A stretch of 64,000 nt of DNA from Sphingomonas sp. R-74633 (GTDB lineage Bacteria; Pseudomonadota; Alphaproteobacteria; Sphingomonadales; Sphingomonadaceae): the NCBI RefSeq assembly GCF_013416555.1, contig NZ_JACCFG010000004.1:186001-250000 (forward strand), in the 5' to 3' direction. The translations under genes were made by a program, and so were the position numbers. The notes beneath the pieces were generated by a model. It saw only the letters and a program-made list of their open reading frames with translations. It was not told where the DNA came from and made no database searches. Shown one piece after another: positions 54,958-63,120 of the stretch. How positions within the stretch are numbered: the first letter of the stretch is position 1; each line of letters begins with the position of its first letter.

Positions 54958-55422
54958 TCAGAGCACCGGGTCGCCCGGAAGCGCGGTATCCGCCTTCCAC
55001 ACGCTGCGCACCCGCCGCGCCCAGTCATCGACCCGGCGGATCGCGTCTTCGGTGAGCGTCACGATGCCAGCACGATTGTCCATCGGGTTTGGCGTGCGAA
55101 CCACCAGCCCGGCATTCTCGAGCAGCGCCAGGTGGCGGATCGCCGTGGTCTGCGGCGCGCCGCTGCCGATACAGGCACTGCTCACCGATACCGGGCGTCC
55201 CTTCGCGGCCGCCAGATAGAGATCGAGCAGAATGTCCCAGGTCGGCTCGCGGAACTGGTTCGCGATACCGCCAAAGGCATCGTCGCGAAGCCTGCGGGCG
55301 CGGTAGAAGCTCTCCACCAGGTCGGTGGCCGTGCCGGTGAAGCCCGAGCCGCCCGTCGCGGCCCGGCCCGGGATGACCGGACGTTCGCGGAGACGGTATA
55401 GCGAGTTGTCTGCCTCAGCCAT
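54958..55422 (-). CDS. MarR/winged-helix transcriptional regulator
   Basis: A 154-residue protein with a winged-helix core: REPTWDILLDLYLAAAKGRPVSVSSACIGSG (cited in part), TTAIRHLALLENAGLVVRTPNPMDNRAGIVTLTEDA, which is the MarR recognition helix and wing pattern. The order differs slightly from classical MarR, so call it winged-helix of MarR type. The gene follows the small membrane protein gene on the same strand (21-base gap). Confidence 0.7.
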   Translation of the reverse strand: MAEADNSLYRLRERPVIPGRAATGGSGFTGTATDLVESFYRARRLRDDAFGGIANQFREPTWDILLDLYLAAAKGRPVSVSSACIGSGAPQTTAIRHLALLENAGLVVRTPNPMDNRAGIVTLTEDAIRRVDDWARRVRSVWKADTALPGDPVL

Positions 55423-55443
55423 GATCCGTCTCCCCGTTCAGGA

Positions 55444-55875
55444 TCAGGACCAGGCCGGATCCGCTCCGTACCGCCGCAGCCGCTGCCGGTGCCGTATGGC
55501 GCCGATCGCGATCAGCAACGGGCTGGGATAGCTCCAGGCCGCGTTGGCGATGGCGTAGGACCAGGGTGGCAAGGTTGGCGACAGGATCAGCAGATGCGTG
55601 ACCACGGTGTTGAACTTCACCGCGGCCAGCCACATCGGCCAATAGCGCTGCGCCTTCAGTGCCAGCGTGGTCATCGCCAGGAACAGGCAGGTATCGATCG
55701 TGAGCAGCCCTACTTCCAGCTGGTAGAAGCGATGCGCGCCGGTGGACGGCATGAGGATGCTCGCAGCGACGGCGGAGACCAATATCCCCACGGCTGCGCG
55801 TTCCGGCGTGCCCCCCCGCGCCAGAGCGTAGAGGCAGCAGCCCACCAACAGGGCCAGATAGATGAGCTTGTTCAT
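55444..55875 (-). CDS. Hypothetical four-span membrane protein
   Basis: A 143-residue protein of mostly hydrophobic segments (MNKLIYLALLVGCCLYALA; AAVGILVSAVAASILM; LEVGLLTIDTCLFLAM) ending in a basic RHRQRLRRYG tail. I recognise no family. ATG 55875 begins at the first membrane segment; GTG 55890, five codons earlier, is nearer to the only ribosome-site-like ggag and may be the true start. It is probably co-transcribed with the MarR-like gene. Confidence 0.55.
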   Translation of the reverse strand: MNKLIYLALLVGCCLYALARGGTPERAAVGILVSAVAASILMPSTGAHRFYQLEVGLLTIDTCLFLAMTTLALKAQRYWPMWLAAVKFNTVVTHLLILSPTLPPWSYAIANAAWSYPSPLLIAIGAIRHRQRLRRYGADPAWS

Positions 55876-55920
55876 GCGACATGATCGCACCAGTGAAGCT
55901 GCTCCAAGTCAACGCCCTCC

Positions 55921-56268
55921 TCATGCTGCGACTGCAATCTTCAGGCCGGTCGCCGGAGAATCGACGCCGTGGCCGGGCGTGTCGTAGACATCGCCTTCGC
56001 CGATCACCTGGTGGCGGATGCCGGCACTGCGCAGCTCGCCATGCGCCTTCTTGATGTCCGAAAGCGCGCCGAACATCTTGGCTGTGGCGGCGCCGACATA
56101 GTCGATGGCGTCCTGCGCCTCGAGCGGATGGAAGGTGCCGTCAGCGCGCGCGGTGAGCACGGCGGTGCCCATCGCCAGCACCTTGAGCGCGGCCTGGTTG
56201 ACCGCGAGCTCCGCGGGCTGGAGCGAACGGGCAATGCGCACGGAAGCGATCTTCTTGGCAGAAGGCAT
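55921..56268 (-). CDS. Hypothetical protein
   Basis: A 115-residue soluble protein, MPSAKKIASVRIARSLQPAE (start), rich in Ala, with no signal peptide or motif I recognise. Codon use and a ggagga ribosome site support it as real. It follows the LuxR-type gene on the same strand (64-base gap), which is the best hint to its regulation. Confidence 0.5.
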   Translation of the reverse strand: MPSAKKIASVRIARSLQPAELAVNQAALKVLAMGTAVLTARADGTFHPLEAQDAIDYVGAATAKMFGALSDIKKAHGELRSAGIRHQVIGEGDVYDTPGHGVDSPATGLKIAVAA

Positions 56269-56332
56269 GGGTCCTCCTTCGCGCAGCGAAGGCTGCGACG
56301 GGGTTCGGGTTGGTTTTCGAAAGAGACCGAGG

Positions 56333-56809
56333 TTAGCTGGTAATGCGCCAGAGCGCGCCCAGGCCGTTCAGGAAGTTGGCCACCGCGATCAGCATGAGCA
56401 GCGCGAGGCCAATGATCCATATCAGGCGGTTGAGCGGGTCCAGATCATTGATTTGCTTTCCTTGCCTCAGAAACGGGACCCGAAAACGCGGTTCGGCTTG
56501 GGACCGTTTCGGTGGCAATGGAACTCCCGAAAGCACCGTTTCGGCAAGGTCTGGCGGCTCGGCCCCCAAATTTTGGGGGGCGGCGATTTGCTCCGCGGGA
56601 GAGAGCTCCTCGTGCGACGCGAGGACGCGTGCAGCCTCGCGTCGGCCCGACGCGCCCAGCGTACGCACGGCTTCCTTGAGGTACCCATCGACGGTGAGCG
56701 GGGACAGGCCGAGGGCGAGCGCAATCTCCTTCGACGACATGCCACGCCCCACAAGGCGCAGGCAGTCGCGCTCGCGCGCCGTCAGCTGCTCGATTGTCCC
56801 GGTCACCAT
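56333..56809 (-). CDS. LuxR-type regulator with C-terminal membrane anchor
   Basis: A 158-residue protein. Residues about 8-62 are a GerE/LuxR helix-turn-helix (LTARERDCLRLVGRGMSSKEIALALGLS region, TVDGYLKEAVRTLG). A proline-rich linker follows, and residues about 130-152 form one hydrophobic span (LIWIIGLALLMLIAVANFL). There is no receiver or autoinducer domain. The DNA-binding domain would be cytoplasmic and tethered to the membrane. ATG 56809 follows a tcgatgg context with no strong ribosome site. Confidence 0.78.
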   Translation of the reverse strand: MVTGTIEQLTARERDCLRLVGRGMSSKEIALALGLSPLTVDGYLKEAVRTLGASGRREAARVLASHEELSPAEQIAAPQNLGAEPPDLAETVLSGVPLPPKRSQAEPRFRVPFLRQGKQINDLDPLNRLIWIIGLALLMLIAVANFLNGLGALWRITS

Positions 56810-57058
56810 CGAGGAATGCTTTTAGACAACAACCGCGCGAATCCAACCGAGTCGGTGTGATTTACCCGCGCTTTTGCCTCCGGTTTGCGATGAGAAAAAT
56901 CGATCAGCGACGGGCACGCGCGCATCCGAGGCGGCACTGCCCTTCCTTGCCGCGTCGAGCGCGATTCCGGACATCGCCGAACCAGCATGCCCCCCGCTTC
57001 CTTCCCCCCGTTTTCACGCGCATAGTAGCGCATTGAGAGATAAGCGGGAGAGGCGATT

Positions 57059-58861
57059 ATGCGGGCCCAGCGCGTGATTTTGACACTTGCCCTGATCGCC
57101 TTCCCGGCGCTCGCCGATGCGCAAGTGGCGAACCCCGACCAGGACGCCGCGATCGTCGTCCAGGGCCAGCGCGACAAGCCCAGCAACTGGCGCCAGGCCG
57201 AGACCGATCATGTCATGGTGATCAGCGACGGCGGCGAAAAGGACCTGACGCGGATCGCGCACAATCTCGAGCGGCTGCATTTCCTGCTCTCGGTGCTGCT
57301 CAACCGGGTCGACCAGCCCGATCAGACGGTGAAGCTGCGCGTCACGCTTGTCGGCGAGGGTGCCGAGTTCGACGCGATGGACCTCCGGAACCTGCGCTAT
57401 TCTCCCGGCCCCTATGTCAGCGCCTTCCCCGCCCCGGCCTATTACGACCCGCGCGAGGACGGCGCGGTGTTCGCCGCGAGTCGCTTCGATCAGAAGGTGA
57501 CGCTCGAACGGGGCCAGTCGCTGGCCAACATCCTGCCCGATCTGGTCCGCGCAACCGCGCCGGCCACGCCCGACACGCCCGGCGCTTCGCCGGAGAACCC
57601 CGGCCTCGCCGCCACGCTCTCCGCCAGCTATGCCGGATCGGTCGCGCGGTTCGGCCGTGACGACCCGATGGCGCTTTCGGTCAACGAAGTCGCGGTGCCG
57701 CTGTCGGCGGAGGGCCGGATCTATGCCGGCTATGCCCGCCACTTCCTGCTCACCAATTTCCCCCACGCCTATCCGCGCTGGTATGTCGACGGCTTTGGCG
57801 AGATGTTCGCAACGCTCGCGGTCGAGGGCGATGCCCGGATCGAATATGGCCGCGCGCCCGATGGCTATCGCAAGGTCCTCGACAAATATGCGCGCATGCC
57901 GGTCGCGGACATCCTCACCGGCCGGTACCTGAACGACCGCAAGACCAGCGCGCGCTGGACGCCCTTCCATGCCTGGGCGCTCACCCACATGCTGTTCTTC
58001 TCCAACGAGCGCAAAGGCCAGCTCCATGCCTATCTCGCCACGATCGCGGCGGGCGGATCGATGGAGCAGGCCGCGGCGGCGTTCGGCGACCTCGCCAAGC
58101 TCCAGAGCGAGTTGATCGCCTATGACCGCGCCAAGATGCCCTATGAGCAGATGTCCTACCCCGCCGACCGCGCGGCCGAACCGATCGTGCGCCGGCTGAG
58201 CGAAGGCGAGGCGGCGTTCGTCAAGGGCCGGCTGGAACTGGGCGCGCGCGTCGCGGTGCCGCCGGCCAGCGACGACGCGAAGCTCGAAAAGCTGCGCCAG
58301 GCCGCGATCGCACGGCGCGACGACTGGCTGAAGGACCTGCGCCGCGACGCCGCGCGCTATCCGGCGAACCTCGACGCGCAGCTGCTGCTCGCCGAAGCCG
58401 AATGCCGCAGCGGCAATGGCAGCGCGTGCGCGGGCGCGGCGGACCGGGCGCTCGCCCTCGCCCCCGGCAACAGCGACGCGCTCGCCTGGCAAGGCACCGC
58501 GCAGACCGAGACTGCCATCGCCGCCCCCGTCGGCCAGCGCGCCGCGAAGCTCAAGGCCGCGCGGGTGACGATCGCCCGCGCCAATCGCGCCAACAGCGAA
58601 AGCCCGCTGCCGCTGATCGCCTATTATCGCAGCTTCTCCGATGCCGGCGAGACGCCCCCGGACGTCGCGATCGAGGGGCTGATGAAGGCACGCGACCTCG
58701 TACCCGCCTCCCCCGCTCCCCGGCTGATGCTGGGCGAGGCGCTGGCGAAGCGCGGCAGCGGCGAGGCGGCGCGCCAGGCGCTCATCCCCGTGGCGAACGG
58801 CGCCTATGAAACGCCCGAAGCAGCCGAGGCGCGAATGGTGCTGGCCTCGCTGCCCAAATAG
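57059..58861 (+). CDS. Large exported protein, degenerate gluzincin-like with TPR-like C-terminus
   Basis: A 600-residue secreted protein (signal peptide MRAQRVILTLALIAFPALADA). The middle segment IYAGYARHFLLTNFPHAYPRWYVDGFGEMFATLA resembles the metallopeptidase core of DUF1570-like gluzincins (HExxH...P-x-W-[LFV]-x-[ED]-G-x-x-E), but HExxH is replaced by YARHF; only the later W-Y-V-D-G-F-G-E part is intact. The C-terminal third is alanine-rich helical repeats of TPR type. So it is probably not a peptidase. ATG 57059 has a gggagagg site. It is a single gene, convergent with a TonB receptor. Confidence 0.6.
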   Translation: MRAQRVILTLALIAFPALADAQVANPDQDAAIVVQGQRDKPSNWRQAETDHVMVISDGGEKDLTRIAHNLERLHFLLSVLLNRVDQPDQTVKLRVTLVGEGAEFDAMDLRNLRYSPGPYVSAFPAPAYYDPREDGAVFAASRFDQKVTLERGQSLANILPDLVRATAPATPDTPGASPENPGLAATLSASYAGSVARFGRDDPMALSVNEVAVPLSAEGRIYAGYARHFLLTNFPHAYPRWYVDGFGEMFATLAVEGDARIEYGRAPDGYRKVLDKYARMPVADILTGRYLNDRKTSARWTPFHAWALTHMLFFSNERKGQLHAYLATIAAGGSMEQAAAAFGDLAKLQSELIAYDRAKMPYEQMSYPADRAAEPIVRRLSEGEAAFVKGRLELGARVAVPPASDDAKLEKLRQAAIARRDDWLKDLRRDAARYPANLDAQLLLAEAECRSGNGSACAGAADRALALAPGNSDALAWQGTAQTETAIAAPVGQRAAKLKAARVTIARANRANSESPLPLIAYYRSFSDAGETPPDVAIEGLMKARDLVPASPAPRLMLGEALAKRGSGEAARQALIPVANGAYETPEAAEARMVLASLPK

Positions 58862-58895
58862 AAAGGGCCGGGAGGCAGAACCTCCCGACCCTTTC
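58861..58895. terminator. Bidirectional terminator
   Basis: Fifteen-base arms gaaagggccgggagg / cctcccgaccctttc (58861-58875, 58881-58895) with one mismatch and a 5-base loop; they lie between two convergent genes. Confidence 0.85.
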
Positions 58896-58911
58896 CTGTT
58901 TCAGTCGACGA

Positions 58912-61473
58912 TCAGAACTGCGCCGAATAGGTGACGAACCACTGGCGCGGCGGGATCGGATAGGCCGAGTAGCTGTTCGTCGCCGAGCCGACCGAGAGCG
59001 TCGACACGCCCTTGATGTCGCCCAGATTGGTGACGTTCAGGCTGAGCTTGGCCTTCTTCATGCCGATCGCTTCCGCCGGCAGGTCCACGCCGACGCTCAG
59101 CGCGGCGAGGAAATAGGAGCCGACGCTCGCATCGTTGGTGAAGGTCGAATAGCGCTTGCCGACATAGTCGCCGACCAGCTGCGCCTCGACCGGGCCGACA
59201 TTGAAGGTCGCGACCGTCTTGTTCATCCACTTCGGCGTGCCCGGCAGCTGCTTGCCGCAGGTCGGGACGACACCGCCGACGACCAGATAGCCGCCGATGC
59301 AGGTGTTGGTGGCGCCGCCGATGCCGGTTGCCGCCGAGGTATAATCGCTCTGGTACTTGGAGAGATTGTACGAGGTGGCATTGTAGAAGGAGAAGGTGCG
59401 GCCGAAGCGCAGCGTGAAGGCAGCATCGACGCCGTTGGTCTTCACGTCACCCACGTTCACCAGGATCGAGGTGCCGCCGGCGATCTGGCCGCCCGCGATG
59501 CCGCCCGGGTTGGTCGAGATCGCCAGCAGACGATCGCTGAAGTCGACATGATAATAGTTTATCTGCGCATCGAACCCGACATTGCCGCCGAAATTGCGGT
59601 GGCTGCGCAGGCCGGCTTCATAGGTCCAGCTGCTCTCCGGCTTGCCGTCGGTGGCAAAGGCGTTGAACGCTGCCTGGCTGCCCGTGAACCACGGGCCGCC
59701 ACCACCGGCCAGATATGCCTGATACTGGCGCAGGTTCTTCTGGACGTTGAAATAGACGTTCTCATGGCCGTTGAAGTCATAGGTCGCGCCGACGGCCGGC
59801 AGGAACCACTTGAGCGTGTTGATCTTGCCCTCGGGCAGGCCACCGGTCAGGCCCGAGAGCGAGCCCAGCCTGGGCTGTACCGGGAAGCGGCCATCGGCCC
59901 ATTGCGCGCTGGTCTTGAAGCCGAACTGGACGAGCAGCGGCTCGAACACCTGCCAGGTGTCCTGCACGTGCAGCTGCAGCTCGTTGATCCGCGCTTCGCC
60001 CTGATACTGGGTGAACAGCGGCTGCATCACGTCGAGCGGGCGGATATACGGCGTGCTCAGCGAAGGATCGCTGGCGGGAACCGCATACCAGCGGCGCCAC
60101 TGGGTCGTGCTGTTGTGCTCGAACCAGCCGCCGAGTTCGATCTTGTGGTTGCCCAGGTCGAGGTTCAGCGCGGTTATCGCGCCGCTGCGGTCGATGCGAT
60201 ATTCGGTGGTGCGGGTGATCATGCCCGATCCGCCCGTAGCCGCGACCAGCGCAGCGCCGCGCGACGCCGCCTGGGCGTCGGTCAGCGCGGTGCAGGCGGC
60301 GGGGCGCACGCCGTTGCCGTTGGTGGCGAAGCGGCAGTTGGTCGGCAGCGTCGCATAGTTCGGATCGAGATAGGGCTGCGCAGTCGTGATCGACTGGCCC
60401 AGCGGGCCGGCGACGACGCCGACACCGTCGTTATGGTGGAAATAGACGGTGTTCGACAGCGTGATGTTGTCGGCGATATGCGCGTCGTAGCGCGCATAGG
60501 TGAGCCAGTCGGTGCGCTGCGCGTCCGAATAATAGTTGCGATAATTGCCGCCGGCGGCCGCAGGCGAGTTGCCCAGCGCGTTGATATAGCTGCGGTAGCC
60601 GGTGAAGTCGTTGTAGAAGAACGGCTTGGTATAGGGCGTATAGAGCTGAACGGCAGTGGCGGTGCCGCCGGCCGAGGGCTTGAAGAAGGTGGTGGCGTCC
60701 TCGTTCGGCTGCTTCATGTCGTTATAGTCGAGGAACAGGGTCAGCTTGCCGACGCTGTCGTCATGGACGAACTTGCCGTTTGCCTGCCAGCCGCTCTGCC
60801 AGCCGTTGAAGTCCCAGGCCTTCGCCTTCTGGCGCGCCACCGAGACATAGCCGGCATTGGTGCCGCCGCCGAAATTGCCGGTGTCGAGGCGCAGGAAGGT
60901 GCGCGAGGTGTTGTAGCTGCCCAGCGTCTGGTTGGTGGTGAGGCCGAACACCTGGCTGGGGTCGGACGAATAGGTCTCGACCGTGCCGCCCAGATTGCTG
61001 TTCGACGCGGTGGCGAGATCGCCGGCGCCCGTCGCCACGACGACACGGCCGACATTCTCCGAGATCACCGCGCGCTGCGGCGAAAGGCCGTTGTAATTGC
61101 CGTAGCTCTGGTCGCCCAGCGGGATGCCGTCCATCGTGTAGCCGAGCTGGTTGCCGGCGAAGCCGTGGATGAAGATCTGGGCGTTCTGCTCGTTGTTACC
61201 CCAGGGATCGGCAGTGATGTAGAGCACGCCCGGCAGCGTCTGGATCGCCTTGAGCGGCGAAACGCCCGGCAGGATCTTCTGGATCTCGCTCGCCGGGATC
61301 GCAGTGGCCGAGCGGGTCTGCTTCGCAGTGACGAGGATCGTGTCGTCGGCGGCGGGTGCGCTCGCGTCCTCGGCGGGCGCTGCCTGGTCCTGCGCATGGG
61401 CCGGCGCGGCCATCGCGGCGAAGGAAAGAGCTGCAGCACAAACGGTGGCGCGAAGCGCGTGGCGAACGGTCAT
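58912..61473 (-). CDS. TonB-dependent receptor
   Basis: An 853-residue outer-membrane receptor: signal peptide ending APAHAQ, TonB-box-like TILVTAKQT, plug segments IQKILPGVSPLKAIQTLPGV, IFIHGFAGNQLGYTMDGIP and ASNSNLGGTVETYS, and a barrel ending QWFVTYSAQF. Two extracellular Cys pairs are visible. ATG 61473 follows a G-run and tata. No enzyme gene is adjacent on its strand, so the substrate is unknown. It is divergent from rplJ. Confidence 0.93.
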   Translation of the reverse strand: MTVRHALRATVCAAALSFAAMAAPAHAQDQAAPAEDASAPAADDTILVTAKQTRSATAIPASEIQKILPGVSPLKAIQTLPGVLYITADPWGNNEQNAQIFIHGFAGNQLGYTMDGIPLGDQSYGNYNGLSPQRAVISENVGRVVVATGAGDLATASNSNLGGTVETYSSDPSQVFGLTTNQTLGSYNTSRTFLRLDTGNFGGGTNAGYVSVARQKAKAWDFNGWQSGWQANGKFVHDDSVGKLTLFLDYNDMKQPNEDATTFFKPSAGGTATAVQLYTPYTKPFFYNDFTGYRSYINALGNSPAAAGGNYRNYYSDAQRTDWLTYARYDAHIADNITLSNTVYFHHNDGVGVVAGPLGQSITTAQPYLDPNYATLPTNCRFATNGNGVRPAACTALTDAQAASRGAALVAATGGSGMITRTTEYRIDRSGAITALNLDLGNHKIELGGWFEHNSTTQWRRWYAVPASDPSLSTPYIRPLDVMQPLFTQYQGEARINELQLHVQDTWQVFEPLLVQFGFKTSAQWADGRFPVQPRLGSLSGLTGGLPEGKINTLKWFLPAVGATYDFNGHENVYFNVQKNLRQYQAYLAGGGGPWFTGSQAAFNAFATDGKPESSWTYEAGLRSHRNFGGNVGFDAQINYYHVDFSDRLLAISTNPGGIAGGQIAGGTSILVNVGDVKTNGVDAAFTLRFGRTFSFYNATSYNLSKYQSDYTSAATGIGGATNTCIGGYLVVGGVVPTCGKQLPGTPKWMNKTVATFNVGPVEAQLVGDYVGKRYSTFTNDASVGSYFLAALSVGVDLPAEAIGMKKAKLSLNVTNLGDIKGVSTLSVGSATNSYSAYPIPPRQWFVTYSAQF

Positions 61474-61866
61474 TATACCCCCCTGGGAATCGCGGCTTCG
61501 TTGCGCCGCAGCAACGGCGCCTAGGCGGGGGATGCGGCAGTCCTGTTCCACTTCCGCGACACGTTCGGGAAACATCCGTGACGGGATTGCGACACACAGG
61601 GCGAGCCTCGCCGCGCGATTGACTTATCCACAAGAATCGCTATTGGCGCGCCTTCCTCCTTCGGGAGGAGACCGTCCGAGACAGCGAGTGCAGGGAATAT
61701 GCCCTGCTTGATTTCTCGCCTAGACGGGGACAGATTTTTACCGGCGGCTCTGCTCAGCGGAGCGCTCGGGTCATGCCCAGGGATCTGGGCGCGACGATCC
61801 ATCCCCTCGGACATTTTGTAACCGGGCATTTCCCGCAAGGGAGACGCTCATAACGAGGAGACCGGC
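61474..61866. other. 393-base divergent region with rplJL promoter and L10-type leader
   Basis: There is no gene here. A probable promoter is TTGACT (61619-61624), 16-base spacer, TATTGG (61641-61646). A stable hairpin tcctcc-ttcg-ggagga lies at 61654-61669. The ~180-base untranslated leader up to the rplJ ATG is of the length expected for the L10 autoregulatory leader, in which L10(L12)4 binds, but I did not fold it. The receptor promoter must lie in 61474-61618; I see no clear boxes. Confidence 0.5.
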
Positions 61867-62382
61867 ATGGATCGTTCCCAGAAGGCCGACGCCGTTGCCG
61901 AGCTGAACCGCACCTTTGGCGAGGTTGGCGTGGTGGTTATCACCCGCAATCTCGGGATGACCGTCAAGCAGTCGACGGACCTCCGCAACAAGATGCGTGA
62001 AGCCGGCGCGAGCTATCGCGTCTCGAAGAACAAGCTTGCCAAGATCGCCGCTAAGGACACCGATTATTCGGTGATCGCGGACCTGCTCACGGGTCCGACG
62101 GCGCTCGCCACTTCGATCGACCCCGTGGCTGCGGCCAAGGTTGCGATCGATTTCGCCAAGACGAACGACAAGCTCGAAATCGTCGGCGGCGCAATGGGCA
62201 AGCAGCTTCTCGACGCGGAAGGCATCAAGGCACTCGCCTCGCTGCCGTCGCTCGACGAACTGCGTGCAAAGCTCGTGGGTCTGCTGGTTGCTCCGGCAAC
62301 CAAGATCGCGACGATCACGCAGGCACCGGCGGCCCAGCTCGCACGCGTGCTTTCGGCATATGCGGAGAAGGAAGCCGCCTAA
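61867..62382 (+). CDS. rplJ: 50S ribosomal protein L10
   Basis: A 171-residue L10 (MDRSQKADAVAELNRTFGEV start, NKLAKIAAKDTDYSVIADLLTGPTALA core, C-terminal helix that binds L12 dimers). ATG 61867 follows aggagaccggc. L10 anchors the L7/L12 stalk and represses its own operon. rplL follows after 54 bases. Confidence 0.97.
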   Translation: MDRSQKADAVAELNRTFGEVGVVVITRNLGMTVKQSTDLRNKMREAGASYRVSKNKLAKIAAKDTDYSVIADLLTGPTALATSIDPVAAAKVAIDFAKTNDKLEIVGGAMGKQLLDAEGIKALASLPSLDELRAKLVGLLVAPATKIATITQAPAAQLARVLSAYAEKEAA

Positions 62383-62436
62383 GGCGGTTTTCGGCACCTA
62401 TTTTTCCTGAACCATCTGATTTTATTGGAGTATATC

Positions 62437-62814
62437 ATGGCTGACCTGAACGCGCTGGTTGACCAGCTGAGCGAACTGACCGTCCTCGAGGCCGCTGAGC
62501 TCTCGAAGCTGCTCGAAGAGAAGTGGGGCGTCTCGGCCGCCGCTGCCGTTGCTGCCGCTCCGGCTGCTGGCGGTGGCGCCGCTGCCCCGGCTGCTGAAGA
62601 GCAGACCGAGTTCGACGTGATCCTCACCGGCGACGGTGGCAAGAAGATCAACGTCATCAAGGAAGTCCGCGCCATCACCGGCCTGGGCCTGACCGAAGCC
62701 AAGACCCTGGTTGAGTCGGCTCCGAAGGCCGTCAAGGAAGGCGTGAACAAGGACGAGGCCGAGAAGATCAAGAAGCAGCTCGAAGAAGCTGGCGCGACCG
62801 TCGAGGTCAAGTAA
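62437..62814 (+). CDS. rplL: 50S ribosomal protein L7/L12
   Basis: A 125-residue L12: N-terminal dimer domain, the Ala/Gly-rich hinge ([20 protein letters not shown]), and a C-terminal domain ending in [13 protein letters not shown] 62437 has ggag six bases upstream. A terminator comes right after, and rpoB is not the next gene, unlike the usual rplJL-rpoBC order. Confidence 0.97.
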   Translation: MADLNALVDQLSELTVLEAAELSKLLEEKWGVSAAAAVAAAPAAGGGAAAPAAEEQTEFDVILTGDGGKKINVIKEVRAITGLGLTEAKTLVESAPKAVKEGVNKDEAEKIKKQLEEAGATVEVK

Positions 62815-63120
62815 GCTTCTTAGCTTCTCAGCTAAAAGATCAGGGCGGTCCGGCAACGGGCCGCCCTTTTCTTTTGGGCTGACGGCGAACGAACCGGCCG
62901 TGCTTGCAATGTAGGATTTCGCCTGCTTGGCTTGCGGTGTGGGCCTAACGCCCGCCGCTCTTTCATTTTGTTGGAAAAATAGGATCCCGTCCGCGCAAGA
63001 ATCTTGCGAGACGCGCGGCGCTTCCCCGAAGAGAGTCAAGCCAGGCGCCGGCAAAAACCACTCTCAGCCTGTACTTCGTGTACTTTGGCGAGTCGCCGCG
63101 GCGCGCGGTGTTGGACGGCG
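62815..63120. other. 306-base gene-free gap after rplL
   Basis: It holds the rplL terminator (62843-62875) and otherwise no open frame I can support. It ends at the stop of the minus-strand membrane protein. Confidence 0.5.
62843..62875 (+). terminator. Rho-independent terminator after rplL
   Basis: Arms gggcggtccg / cgggccgccc (62843-62852, 62857-62866; one wobble) with tetraloop gcaa, followed by ttttctttt. Confidence 0.9.

Noticed and set aside
59548..61524. 658-codon plus-strand frame over the last TonB receptor
   Set aside because: Same reason: antisense to a confident receptor gene.
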